64,000 nucleotides of DNA from Haemonchus contortus (Eukaryota > Nematoda > Chromadorea > Rhabditida > Trichostrongylidae). The position numbers were made by a program, and so were the translations under genes. Below the pieces are notes generated by a model. The model did not search any database. It saw nothing but the letters and a program-made list of their open reading frames with translations, and was not told where the DNA came from. Below, in pieces: positions 13,170 through 25,874 of the stretch. Where the stretch lies: positions 12,148,505 through 12,212,504 of the forward strand of contig LS997565.1 in assembly GCA_000469685.2 (NCBI GenBank), read 5' to 3'. Position 1 is the first letter of the stretch. Each line of letters opens with the position of its first letter.

Positions 13170-16100
13170 TTAGCGAGTGAATGCAAGGATCACAGGGGCG
13201 ATGAGGGCAGCCATCACAGTGCAGTGGGTGGCCGATTTCAGATTCATCAGTTTCATCACATCCTCCAGTCCTCCTTTCTCGAAAATGTTGTTCAGCATAT
13301 CTTGCCATTTTGTCTTGTTCTGCTCGAATTTGGCAGCTCCATCCTTCTTCACCTGCAATTCGATCAATATGGCTCTATTCTACAGGAGCAACACATCTCA
13401 GTAAATTTATAAACAGCAGTCTATATTGTATACTAATATTGTATTAAATGGGTTAGGTACTGAAGTTCAAGGGATAGGTTGCGAAGGAGGCCAAGCAATT
13501 GGTTCAGGAGCGGTACCTCCATCCCAAGGCCTGTCAGATAAGAACCGGCCTTCGAAAGGAAGCCCATTGCCTCTAAAACCTTATTGAACCACTGCCACTA
13601 CTGAAGGCAATGTGTCTTGAAGATATTGAAGTAACTATTTTGTTAAATCAACTACCGTAAGCAATTTTCGATAGACAAAATCAATAGTAGCCCGATTCGG
13701 AAGAAAATGGGGTGCACGGCGCATCCGAAAGAGATTGAACAAGATCTCTCCACCCGCAACAGTTAGTAATGTTCAAAGAAAGTAAAGAGCTAAATTGCCT
13801 AGTTTCGCATAGGTAAGCCTCTTCTCTTTCCCACAATCTTCTTCCCTGGATAGTAGCTTCCCACAAGCACCACTGACGCTTCCAAAAGATAACTATCGGT
13901 GTACTCAATTAGACCCTTGAAAGTAGTCAGTCTCAATAACCAGTTTCGTTGTAATGTTTACACCGATCGACAACTCTTTGGTCCCTTTTTTGGCATGACA
14001 GCGTAAACACTTCCTGCAATCTTCTTATATGACCACAAGTGCCAAGCCGATTGAAGAAGGCTTAGCTCTGCCAGTTGTAATTCAGCGAAGTAAATAATCG
14101 GCTATCTAGAGTTATATGGATTCGTAGTCTACTTGTCTGCGGCTGGAGTTTACTGTAAAAGTAGTCGATCAGAAGTCCTTAAGCAATACAATATTTTGGC
14201 TCTTCTCTACAGCAGCATCGAAATCGTCCTTCTCCCACCAGGGCTCATCAGAAGGTGACAGTCCCGGTGAAAATGCTGGCAATTTGGAGGGCGATCGAGT
14301 ACACCAGAAAGAAAAGTATCAACCGCTGAGACTGACCCAAGCCATGCCTGTTAGTGCGCCACGTAATCAACTTCCCCTCGAATCGTAGCAGCGTTTGAAT
14401 GCCTATTTGGACCATACATAGACGGGGAACTTATCCGGCGGCTAAATTAACAAACCAACCCCTCATTTAACTGTCAACTATTGATCTGATTTATCGGCCG
14501 ATAAATTCCTCGAAGAGCCTCGAGTAATTCATCATTCATTAGGCTTTCTCTGCCGTCAAACAAACACCCCCCAGCTGAATCATAGGCCTCTTTTGTTTTG
14601 CATAACACCCTCGATTGCACTTTTTTTTTCTGCTAAACAATGCGTTAGATCCACATAATTAAACTTTTCCGAATGGCAAACAGCTGTCATCGGTTTAGAC
14701 TAGACGAATAAATCTTCCACAAAAGAAAATAGATTTAACTTGAACTGTTGAAGGACTCCGCTAAACGAGAAAAGATTCAGAGATGCTCATGTGCATGGCG
14801 CATGCTACTGCCTAGCTTTGCCTGACCCTTCAGAAATGATGCATGAAATCGTGCACTTCTGTTTAGACAAGTATACAAATGTAGCCCAGATGGGAGACTC
14901 CATCGTCATGGAGGCAAATTTGGGAGACGAAAATATGGTCTTGAGGAAAAACATATTTACTTGAACGACGATTTGCTCCTAGAATAGATTTCACTTCAGG
15001 ATCCTCAATAGTTCTGTTTCCCATTCAAACCCACCACGGCTCTTAACTGAATCAAATGCGTGGCGCATTTCTATCGTGCCAGAGTTGAATGCAACTGAAT
15101 TTTTTGAACGAGAATCGGGATTTTGCAGCAACAGTCGAGCAGAATATATGTATATGGCCATACAGCAACCAAAATTACGGTAACCTCCTTAATCTCTATT
15201 CCCTTTTCGATTGATTGTGAGTACAAAAGAACCTCAAACAGAAGCAGTCTCTGAAGTTTCTCTCAAGAATCACACTTTCATTGTCAGTCCCCGCTTCGGA
15301 CCCATCCACTGATTATCTCGTAATGTCGTTTTCACTGGGTCGTCGTAGTCGTCGGGAAATAAACGATCATCGGACAGGATTCGCAACAGTAACCGGATCG
15401 ATTTGTGTTTTCAATTCGTGTTTGCCCCGATGTTTATGTCTGCCGACTTCGAAGGCCATCTGGGAAATTTTGTTGCTCGACAGTTGAATAGATGTCCTTG
15501 GTCGGTCGGAGCGCTGTTACCGCTGTGATGTTTTGAAAAACTGTCGACTTTCATGGTGAAAACCCTCAACAACAAATCGATCGTCGTAAAGATAACTCAA
15601 AGAAGATGGCAATCTCGATATTTACCCCATTTGAGAAGTAATAAAAGTTCAGAAGGTTCAAAACTGTTCGTTTAACTCCCGCGATTCAATTACAATTCAA
15701 ATCCGGAAACCTGTTGACAGGTGACTCGTGAGCAACGCTGTTTTCCCAAACTGTGACCTATGGGTAAATTGACCTGAACTGATCCTCTGAGCTTTTCCAT
15801 GCAAACGTACAAGAAAATGTGAACGTCATCGAAGAGGTCCACCATCTCCTAATGAGCCTAAACACTCCCTCAGAAGATTTCCAGAAGATTCATTCATCCA
15901 ATATGTAAGAGTACTCGGAGCATCCACCGTTGTTTGTTGGCAAAAAGCCAACTTCATAGATTGAGGGTTGGGTGGGGTGACAATGACCGCTAAAAATGTG
16001 GCGAGGAACTGCCGCGACTGGAAGACTTTCGCTAGTGTTTCCAGATGCCCTAGCCGTGAGATTTTTCCATCTTTTCGGGACCGCTTGCGTGTGTCCGAAC

Positions 16101-19100
16101 TGCATGTAGTGACGACAACCTTGAGCTGTTCAACCGGCCGCCAAGGTGAAACCGTATTGGAAAGGTAAATGTTCAAATGCTGACTCAGTTCCAAATAGAA
16201 GTGAGTGAGGAACAAAGGAAAGAATGAATGTAAGTTGATCACGCTGATCTTCAATCGCCTCTGTAGTCATTGGAAGCATAATTGGAAATCGAAAGGTTTT
16301 GGGTAAGGGCCAGGTTAGGAAAGGACGGGCATCCGGGAAGCGAGACGGCTTAGCGAAACAAGGGTGACGAGTTCTTACCAGTCGGGGTTTTATCCCAAGC
16401 CTGCGCTCGGATATCACCTGTGCTCTTGTCCACTACACTACCGAAACCTTTGAAGTCTAACATGCTGTCGAGTTTCACCGTGAACTCTGCGCGTTTCTGA
16501 TAATCGCATTGTGAGCTACGGTGATCATCAAAAACGAGAAAAAGGAATTGAATCGAACGCTCCGTTTTTTCATTGAAATGGAATGGGCATCACAGACGGT
16601 TCTCCTTCACTGCAGTGACATCTGTCAGCGATTAAGTCTAATTAAAAAGCCGCACTGGTTTTATGACCAATATGGACCTAAGGGACTGTTGTTGGCTCTT
16701 TGATGTTCCCTTATCCGTATTTGTAAACAACCAAGAATTTTTGGGACGGTCATTTTCGGGAATATAAACTATCCCATTAAAAATCGCATGGGAAGCCCTC
16801 TTTTCAGGGCACAGCAAAAACGGCCCCTTAGAGATGCAGATTTGAGCCGACGTATACATAGTGCGGTAAGGGTGTAACTGATTAGACTCTTCTTATAGTA
16901 ATTGGTATACTACAAAAGATAGGCAGCATATTCTGAGTGTTGCATCTCCCAGAAAGGTCACTTCCCGCCTCCCTTCTCACCTCTGTAATTAATCAAGCAA
17001 AATCAATTTATTTTCCTTGCAACAGCCCTATTTCTAGCATCGATCTGAAAGAAACAATTTCCATGGGACTTCTGACTTGATAGGCCTTTCTGCTCGTGTA
17101 CTATAGCTTAAGAGCTGTCGATTGATGGGTGTAATGTCCCAACTAACCTGAGCTCCGAAATTCTCCACTTGTTGAATGTAGGTGTTCACTTGTGCAAGCG
17201 TTTTCTTCTGTGCATCATTGGCCATTGGCTCGAGCATCTGTAATATCGGAATTTTCAATTTACAAAATTAACAAAGTGTTTTATAATGAAGATTCAAGCG
17301 TTCACTAGAAGATGGGACTTTCAGCAAAAGGATAGGATAAAAGAATCGGTCCCCAGGGTCCGATGAATACGGTTATAATATAAGCCTGTGCACTTTACGC
17401 CGTTCGAGATCATTGTGGCGTTTGAATCCATACGTGACCAAGAAATGGGACCTGTAGGGATTGACTGGTATTCAGGTTAGAGAATATATCCTCCCAATCG
17501 CGTACAGTATCAGATATGAAGAGAATGGAAGACGATGGCTTGGGCGAACATTGATTGGCGATTCGATTCGCGTACTGTAAATGTGGTAGAGCATCCCATG
17601 ACCCTTCATCTCCTTCGAAGTAACCTTTAGCCTTTGAGAGCTCCGCTCAGCCTTGTAAGCCCCAATTACTTAGTTGGAACCAAGTAGGCTGAACTAAGTT
17701 AACCTTCATTTTCATATCAATATTGAAAGGAACGATTCATAATAAACTATCCACTTCAAAACAACAGCATTACCTTTGTTTTCTCCTTGATTGCGGTCAG
17801 GAGATCTTGAACTCGGTTGATGTTCTTCTCGAGCTCCTGAAGATTAAATAAACATTAAGAGATTCGACGTAGAGTTGACCAGGAGCTACTTTTCGGTTAC
17901 AGCTAGGGGATTGGAAAAGAAAACAGAGAAAAGAGGGGGTCCAAGGACGGCTCGATGATTGTAAAGAATCAATTAAAGCAAAAAAATCACCGATTGATTT
18001 CCAGCGAAGAGATCCTTTACGTTATTGAATTGCTTTGTGAAGAAATCGCCAACATCACTGGCCATGCCTAAAATACTGTCTTAGTCATAGTTTATTCATT
18101 TGGTTACTGTACCAAGATTGGTAATTAAATAGTTGTAATTTATGGGAGTAGATTTAACAGCGTTATGTGCCAAACACATGGTCAGGAAATCAACTCAGGA
18201 TCGATACCGGCTCAGGCTTACCAAGCCTACCATTCAGTCGATATCGGGCACGTTTAGGTAGTATATAAGCACATCCCGGGCCTGAACGGGGTCCTGCCAA
18301 TCAAAGTATGGCCTACATGAGCATCCACCATTCAAACGCTACTGCAACTCTGAATGGAAGTCGAATGCTAGGTATCCCTCAAGCCCTCCCATCGATGTCA
18401 ATGGACAGAAAATTTCGTTTTTAAATCTTTCAACTCAGTAAATTGCTTAATAATCTTGCCAGCCAATTTGGTCATATAAAGAAACTTTGAGGGAACGGCT
18501 TTCTACGGGACCCGATTTAAGGCCAACAGGCCTTTTCAGCAGGACCTATTGTTATAGAATGTACTGTGACGCGTCCAAAATTACAAAAACAGTAGTGGAT
18601 TAGTTATGTTTTGCTACTTCCTCGTGACCCTGCAGAGCACTAGGGCACAACTAGGGCAGTCTTACTCATACCTTTCCATCTGTTCAAACTCCAAGCGATG
18701 TTTTATTTGGTTCATTTTTATTCCTGCCAGATAATTCTTATAAAATCCTTCGGAGTTCCAAGTAAAAAATGGGAACGACTCGATTATTCGCTGGGCTGCT
18801 GCATTAATGACCGATCACTCAAACCAACAGGTTTTTTCACAGGTTACCTCTCTAGGGATTAGAGCGAGCATTAGACCACTGGTGAGGGTCCTAGGAAAGT
18901 CTGGAGACAAGTGAAGGTAAACTTCCGAAGGAGCTTCGGATACGACCCATCGAAAGACCGTGAGAGGGGACAACAGAGTGAATGATGGCACCGAAATTTA
19001 TTTTTTCTCCTTCCCAATCGGCTTTCGACTGAGGGAATGAAGCGTGTTGTATCCTCCTTCGTCCTCTATCCCTAAGATATAAGGCAACGACTTCATAGAT

Positions 19101-22100
19101 TTCATAGTGGCTCGAATGTCATCTGGTCTTGGAAGTGTGGTTTCAGAGCTTTTAAGAAAACCGCAACAAATTTATGTCGGAAATAAATTTCACGATCACT
19201 ACACATGCTGGTTCCCGATTAAACCAGATGTGGATCTCCTTCGAAGAAGCCAAGTCATTGCATTTATATTATTTGAAAGGCCAGTGAATTCTGTCGAAGG
19301 AAGTAACGATTCCCATTCAGAGATATTGTCGAAAGATGGGAAACTACGAAATTGAGTATTCAATACTGTAGATGAACAAATAAGGATAACGTTTTTCGGT
19401 GCTGATCAATCCCGTTTTGGGATGCGCCGCCGCTTCCGATTCCCATTCAAAAATATTGTGGTGCTTGAAGGCCTATGTAACCTGTACAAAGACTTGCTGT
19501 GACCAGCCGATGCACAAGTCAGTGCTTTTATCGTCCCATACGAGTCCGATACCAATGAGCTTACCCCGGAGGATTGTAAGGCCCGTCTAGTCCAGGCGAG
19601 ACTCGATCCTCAAACCATGTATGTGATAACAGTCGTTTGGCGCTACACAACCCTCGCCAACGTGAACCAAGTCAGGAGGGCGAAAATCGTATGTAGGACA
19701 AAGAATGGAAGGAACGTTAAATAAAAAAGTTGGAAAATAGAGAGATAAAGGGAAGAGCTGGGTTAGAAAGTTCCGATTCAATCTTTTCCCACAAGTTCAC
19801 ACTACTAAGAACCCATGGATCCATGGACGAAACCGATTTCTCTGAACCGTTTATATATTCTTTCAGCATATTTCGTTGAAGACATATGGGATGGATTTAC
19901 ATATGAACTGACGCCCGTTCCCTCTTCGTCAGGCATTCAAATAAATCTTCAAATCCAAATGAAAAGCGGATACGTGGCACAAGCCAAAGAACGATCAACT
20001 CGCCACACGTAGAGCATCAATAAAATATTTGTATTATTTATTTGCTAGTCAGCTTTAATCACAATTATTTTTCGTTCCAGTTTTTTTCGTGTTTCCGAAA
20101 AATCACACAAACATCCTATTTGAGCCCTGTTCGCCAGCTTTTATTGGAAGTTTCCGCGTCAGCACGGGTGTTACCTTTGTTTACCTTTACTCATGGATCT
20201 AGAGGCTTTGGTTTGTTGACAAAAGTACTTTTTACCGCGGTTTAGCGACTGTTTTCATTTACTTTACTCCGACTCTACAATGTTCATGACAAGTTCTTGA
20301 ATTCGAAGTAGGTTTAAGAGGATTACTTCGAGAGTTTTATCTTGAGGTGGTTTTTGCAGGCAAGCTAGAGTAAAGGAAAGGCAGAGCCATTTTTGGATAA
20401 GTTCGATTGCGGAAGGACGTCAATAGAAACCGGTTCTTGATAGTCCTTAAGATGGTTGACTTGAGATTTTTTTTGGAGCCCGTGAAGTTCATTGCACAGT
20501 CGGAAATGGGACTGAGCGAGAGATGGAATTGAAAATGAGCGGGAGGACCGACCGTTCGCCCGGCATGAAAGAAAAGCAGTAAGCGTCTTCTCCAGGAAGG
20601 GTAAAAAAACGAAAAAAGGCTCGACTGGTTAAGGGGAAAGAAATGAACCATGAGCCCCAACCTCTTTAGCGCTCCGTTCTTAGTCCCGGGAACTTTCGAA
20701 AGGATTCCTCTCACATCTGAATCAAGTAAACATGTCTGGGAATTCTACAGTACAATAACAGTATAACCATCAAAATCCAGATAAGACCGAGTTGGGAAAG
20801 TGAAATGCTGGAAGCATTCTAAAATGAAAGCCCTGGCTGATCCGTTCTCTCCGTTCTCCCTTCTCCATTCCCTTCAGTTTCTACAGCCGGCACCACAAGG
20901 CCTCCCTCTAGAGTTGCTCGAACGAATGCTGGTACTTAACAACACTGCGTTCTGTTGACTTGGTCTCTTTTGTACACGTGCGCGCCTCACTGTGTAAAAT
21001 AAACAAACAAACAAAGAAACAAAGAACTACGAGATGTCGGGTCCCCTCCGACACTCACTAATTGCATTCTCTTAATCAGCTCGAGCAGTAAACGACTCAT
21101 ATGGAGGCATGGTAATTAACTTTCTAATAGAAAATGGCATGGGTTGTGAAAACATGAACAGATTTATTTGGCGAACAGAAGAGAGAGATTCTTTTTCTCG
21201 GGACATAAAAAACAGTTGCGAAGAATCTATGCAGTAACCAGAAAGTGGTCTGAGTAATCATTAAAGTAATGTCAATAACTCGTTAACGTTACTCATCTGC
21301 CATTTAGGGAAGAAAAGGACGAATTCGCTACGTCAGATGGCTCTTCTAGAATGCGCCACACATTCGTAACCATCGCTATTTACAAATTACAATCTCCCAG
21401 ATATTCCCCTAGAAACATTGAACTAGCTTATGGAGGAGGAGTGCAGGAGTTAGTGAGATTCCCTTAGAGCTTCAGTGTTTCAATCGGAACTGTCTTCGCA
21501 GAGGCCAGGCCCTTCTCGCTCTGATTGCAAGCCGGAACGGTAGCTTCTGAGTGGTACCAACGAGAGTTTTCCGAGAGAAGAGCACTTCCAAAGAGCTATT
21601 CTTTGCCAATTCTCTTTTTACTCAACTTAGGAACTGCTTCTGAGTCATTCTCCACTGAACCACAGATTCGAAAATTCCAGAAAATGAGCAGTTTTCCGTT
21701 TCATACAGTCGATAAGTTAACTCGGAACTCACGGTAATTCAGTGGGGTGTCAGTGTATAGACCAGCTTTAGACAGCATTGTCTCCTAGTGCGACTGCGAA
21801 GGAACATGATCATAGGGCCTTTCAATGAGTATTCGAAGCAGGTGGACGTAGTCGGATGACCATTCATTTCAGGGACCTATGTATATCCAACTCTACATTT
21901 ACTTTCTCAAGCCGTATGCCGTAACGCTCCTTGAACGGAGAAGTAGGAGCCCCATATTTATTTCAGCATTCCCAGAAGTGATGCAGGGCATAGCAGTACT
22001 ACATGACCACGTCTTTACCTAACTGTGGACCATAAACATGACCACCTTCCTGTCACTGTCTAACTGGCATTATCACCCGCGACAGTTTCGGGGTTCCGTA

Positions 22101-25100
22101 GAGGCAGTCCACGCCGGGAATGGTGTATATTCAGTCCCGAAAATTGATTACGCCCTTCCAGAAGGTCGTGCAATATGCCTTACATCATCATTTATGCCTT
22201 CTGCTCATACAATTCAGGTCTAAAAAAGGAACCAGGTGCAGAGGCCTGATATTAATGATTATCGGAAACGTATGCCATGTCGTGTTTTGTCGCAATAATG
22301 ACGTACAAGGTTAAATCTATACAGTCGCCTTTGCTTCGAGACCTTTCTGTTGGAAATCGAAAAATCAAACTGGAATGGAATCGTCCCTATTACATCCTGC
22401 GAGGTACGCCACGTACTCGTTTTTCGTCCTAATCCGAAGAGGTGTTTAAATACGTACGCAGTCTTACTCTGGTTATGCTTGAGCCCACCGGAAAAAACAA
22501 GTCTTTGGGTACTGGGTCCGACGCAATCCGATTGGAAAACTGAGTAAATATATGAGGGATATTACCAGGTAACTGAACACCGATAGATGGAACAAGTTCC
22601 TTGATTCAATCGTTTATCCTGGGAAAGATTGGAGGACAGAGGGGGATAGGGGTGCACAGCGATGCCTCGGGCACCCTTTCAACTTCTACTGGGTCCATAC
22701 AGCACTTACCCCACTAGAATCAAACAACACCTACTCTGTTTTGATGGCAGAAGGTTTAGCTTACTAAGCATATTTGTTTAAATAGTCATTTCTTTACTGA
22801 GCAATTATGGCTATACTGCTGGAATATGGACCGGGCTAAGACATCAAAGCAAATACAAACTGCATAGAACGTTTTCCGCTCGGTAAAACCAAATCCAAAC
22901 AATGACAGACCCACACACTTGCCCATAAAATTTCCCACATATTGAGCACTTTTATGGTCCGGGTTATATCATATACTTCCTTGAGGTCCCAGTAAAAGGC
23001 AGGGCAAACTGTGCTTGGGTCGGACGCTAGAATACGAATTCTAGGCCTCCATGGTGAAGCGCAGACGATGAATATATGTGCATTCATTAACCAGAAAATG
23101 ATTCTGTCCATTACTGGTAATGACTGCTCATATTCCCATCGTCTGTGTTCCCCATAAAAGCCCAGATCAATAAAACTCGATCAAGGGTGGTCTCCCGTCT
23201 GAAGACTCCTTTCGATAGGTTACCCGTATCAGATGTCACGATCCCTTTGTGTGTAATTACTCACCCGTAACATCAATAGTCCTGCCATGCCAAAGCGTGC
23301 AAGTAAGCTCAACTACATGAGGCTCTGAAAACTGGGCAAGTTGCCAACAAAATTGAGGGTAGTACCCCGTACTACGTGTTGTACAGTTTGATGACAGCAA
23401 CTTAATTGCTGAACCTGGAAAACTGTAAATTTCCAGGGGCTGAAGGAAGTTCTTGGCAAGAATGGTCCCAGATTTGACGTTCAAACTTCAGCAATTTCCC
23501 TATCGAGCAATGGCAGTAGTAGAACCTTCTTACAGCTCCATCGTTCTTCAAAAAGGTCCATGGTGGCGTTTGGGATCCCAGAATACATCCACCAATTTGC
23601 AGATTTGAGTGAGTTTTTCCTTCTATCTGTGCCTTCGTATAGAACCGATCCTTTATCGCTTTCGATAATCCATTTCGACTACTATTAATCCAGTATTCTG
23701 TAGCTGTCGGCTGTTTCATCCTGATAGATGAGCTTATTCATGCGTGAACCAACAAGTAATTACCGACGAAAGCGACTAGAGATTAAGCCAGTACTTAAGC
23801 TTCCAATAATGGAATTGTTTCCCAAGAACTCCTTCAGTTCAAAGAAAACTACAATCAGTTGAGATTTAGGGACTCCCAATACGCCATATCTCCAAATGCT
23901 AGAGTTATTCGAGCACGAGATTGAGCTTCATGATGAACTGCGAAGCTATTACAAACCCCTCCTGACGAGTGCTTCCCGAACATTTAGCTCTCAAATAAGT
24001 GATCCCCAGAAGTGGAAAGGTACAGTGACTTGGCCAAGACTTCATCTACCAGATCCTACGAATTGATTGCACTACATAATCTTCTGGCAAAGCAGACAGA
24101 GCGGTAGAGCAGTTCTAATGAACCTATTGAATAGGAGGTACTTCTTTTCAAGTTTACTCTAGTCTTTCGAAGGCAATCATTGAATTGTATCCAGTTACTC
24201 TTTGATCCATGAGGCACTCACAACGTTGATGGCGTGGGAGTATGACGACGTGATAGCAAATGAAAGGCGAAAGGAGCTGATGATGAATTCTTAAAGCTCG
24301 TTTTTGTGAGGGAGAAATATGATCCCGTGCTTCTTCTCGAAATACTGGAATGCAAAGAAAAAAGCACTGCGACCTTATAGATGTCTCCATTCACAAAAAG
24401 GACATACCTATGTTTTTTTGAGCCTTTTTTAAATTACAGAAAATATACTAGCAAAAAGCAATGTGAGGTTATTCATACCAATCTTGGCACCTCACCTTTC
24501 GAAAGATGATTCAAAAAGCAATTAATTGAAGCATTATGCGGAAAACTAATCGTTTCTTGATGGAAAGGCCTTATCAATCTTTTTTTAGAGCAGTTCTTTT
24601 TTGGAAGACGGTTCAAATTTGTTTAAAAAAGTCAAAAACTGTGATAGTTTCTCAGTGAGAGTCGTTAGAAAAAGGAAGAAGGGAGAAGACGAAATTGACA
24701 TCTTTGCTCTTCCAATTCGAAGCCCCATTACTTATCTGAATGACCACATGAATGCAGCCTCTCTAGCAACCATCCCCGCCATGGTCTAAATTAACTAATG
24801 CCGTCTCTGTCCGGGAAGCAGAAATACCGAACTGATCATTGGTTGGCAAAAGTAATTCGTGTAGTTTGTGTAGATTCAACATGCATTTGAACTTTGTTAC
24901 TAGTCAGATTACTGGTAGATTAGGAGAGACTCACAGCGCATACAAAAGGGAAAATAACAAAAAGTTGATGGGAACTTTCAACAAAAGTCTGTAGAGGTAG
25001 ACGGTAGCATTAGAAGAGAAAATAACTCTCCACATATGGAGGCGCACAACAGGAGTAAGAATGAAGAAAATTGGCGAACCTGGGAGTTTGATTGGTCAAA

Positions 25101-25874
25101 ATGAGTTAAAAGATTGCTAAAGTAAGTGGATGGTACATATCCGATTGAAGGAATTTAAGTGGTTCACTTGTACCCATACCAGATAAGTTTTGAATTATAC
25201 TACTTAAACAAGGACTCTGGCTGATCCAAATTACCTGGCAATGACGCAGCAAGTGGAATAATCTCTACGGTCAAAGATTGCCAACTTGAGAGGATTTCCC
25301 TGAACAAGCCTTGCAAAGTTCGAGGCTTACTCTTTTTTGAGGGCAACTTTTTTCAACAGCTGGCTGCCTTTCTCTCAGCACGGCTCATTTCCCGGGAAAA
25401 AATCGCTCTGCGACTTGTGCACTTTGCACTTGCAGAGGTGTCGTATCGTCTCGAACACGGAGAAGTTCAAGGAATTCTTCAAAGACTCCAATCACTGAAG
25501 GAGAACCCCCTATACTTCCATAATAGGCATGTAGGTAGCCTACTCTGCCTATAATTTTCCCTTTCAGCGAATCCCATAGCAGGGCGACTGAATTACCCCC
25601 TTTGATTCCAAAGCTAAACATAAATTCGTCCTTGGGGACCACGCTAACGGCCTAAACGACCTTGCCAAGCCCCAATTAATGACCGAGTAAAACGCCAATG
25701 AAACCATCCCATGCCATCCATGGTTCCCATTGATTCTACCATTGGAATTCAGACAACGAAAAGATAAAGCCGATCGGTCCTTTCCGGAAAAAACTCACCG
25801 CTGACGTCATCGAAAAATCCAGCATATGCCGAAACGGCCAACAATAAAGCGACAACAGTAACACGGCAGCACAT
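13170..25874 (-). CDS. Small secreted helical protein, five exons, first intron 7.7 kb
   Basis: Not a family I can name with certainty; it resembles small helical excretory/secretory proteins of nematodes. Exons on the minus strand: 25799-25874, 17991-18067, 17774-17836, 17148-17237 and 13170-13352, all with matching phases, giving 162 residues. The start at 25872-25874 opens a clear signal peptide (MCCRVTVVALLLAVSAYAG) followed by FFDDVS. The middle is almost all amphipathic helix, with blocks such as LEKNINRVQDLLTAIKEK and LEPMANDAQKKTLAQVNTY. The C-terminus after NLKSATHC is hydrophobic (TVMAALIAPVILAF), as in a GPI-anchor signal or a late membrane helix. An SXP/RAL-2-like fold or apolipophorin-like bundle is possible. 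Gene structure is well supported; role is inference. Confidence 0.8.
18185..18375 (+). repeat. SINE copy
   Basis: Diverged copy ending in CATTCAAACGCTACTGCAACTCTGAATGGAAGTCGAATG. The head side is degraded but keeps AAGCCTACCATTCAGTCGAT in the expected place. Confidence 0.5.
19435..19660 (-). repeat. SINE copy
   Basis: Contains GACTTGCTGTGACCAGCCGATGCACAAGTCAGTGCTTTTATC, CGAGTCCGATACCAAT and CCCCGGAGGATTG in family order. The head is the ACCATGTATGTGATAACAG segment. A smaller fragment of the same family lies near 17.41-17.45 kb. Confidence 0.6.
22836..23324 (-). CDS. Two candidate terminal exons of an unrecognised gene (possibly a pseudogene)
   Basis: Exon 23265-23324 has a TTTTCAG acceptor and GTGAGT donor and reads PHVVELTCTLWHGRTIDVT in one frame. 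It joins in phase to 22836-23113 (acceptor ATTACCAG), which stays open for 92 codons to a stop and includes SDPSTVCPAFYWDLKEVY. A third coding-like stretch lies upstream at about 23402-23720 (CTATCAG acceptor; contains LLKFERQIWDHSCQELP), but its most obvious donor leaves the wrong phase by one base. So either the donor is elsewhere or the gene is frameshifted. It lies inside the large intron of the secreted-protein gene, on the same strand. I cannot name the protein. Confidence 0.35.

Larger units (their letters stand above)
18068..25798 (-). other. Large first intron of the secreted-protein gene
   Basis: It contains SINE copies near 18.2 and 19.4 kb and candidate exons of another minus-strand gene at 22.8-23.7 kb. 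The frame at 20.3-20.7 kb is low-complexity and not believable. The rest holds nothing I can support. Confidence 0.6.

Noticed and set aside
15826..16254. 142-codon minus-strand frame
   Set aside because: Three frames overlap here on both strands with similar openness; nothing marks one as coding and no domain is visible.
20337..20714. 125-codon minus-strand frame
   Set aside because: Rich in Phe, Ser and Leu with low-complexity runs, in the middle of a repeat-bearing intron, with no splice partners and no motif.
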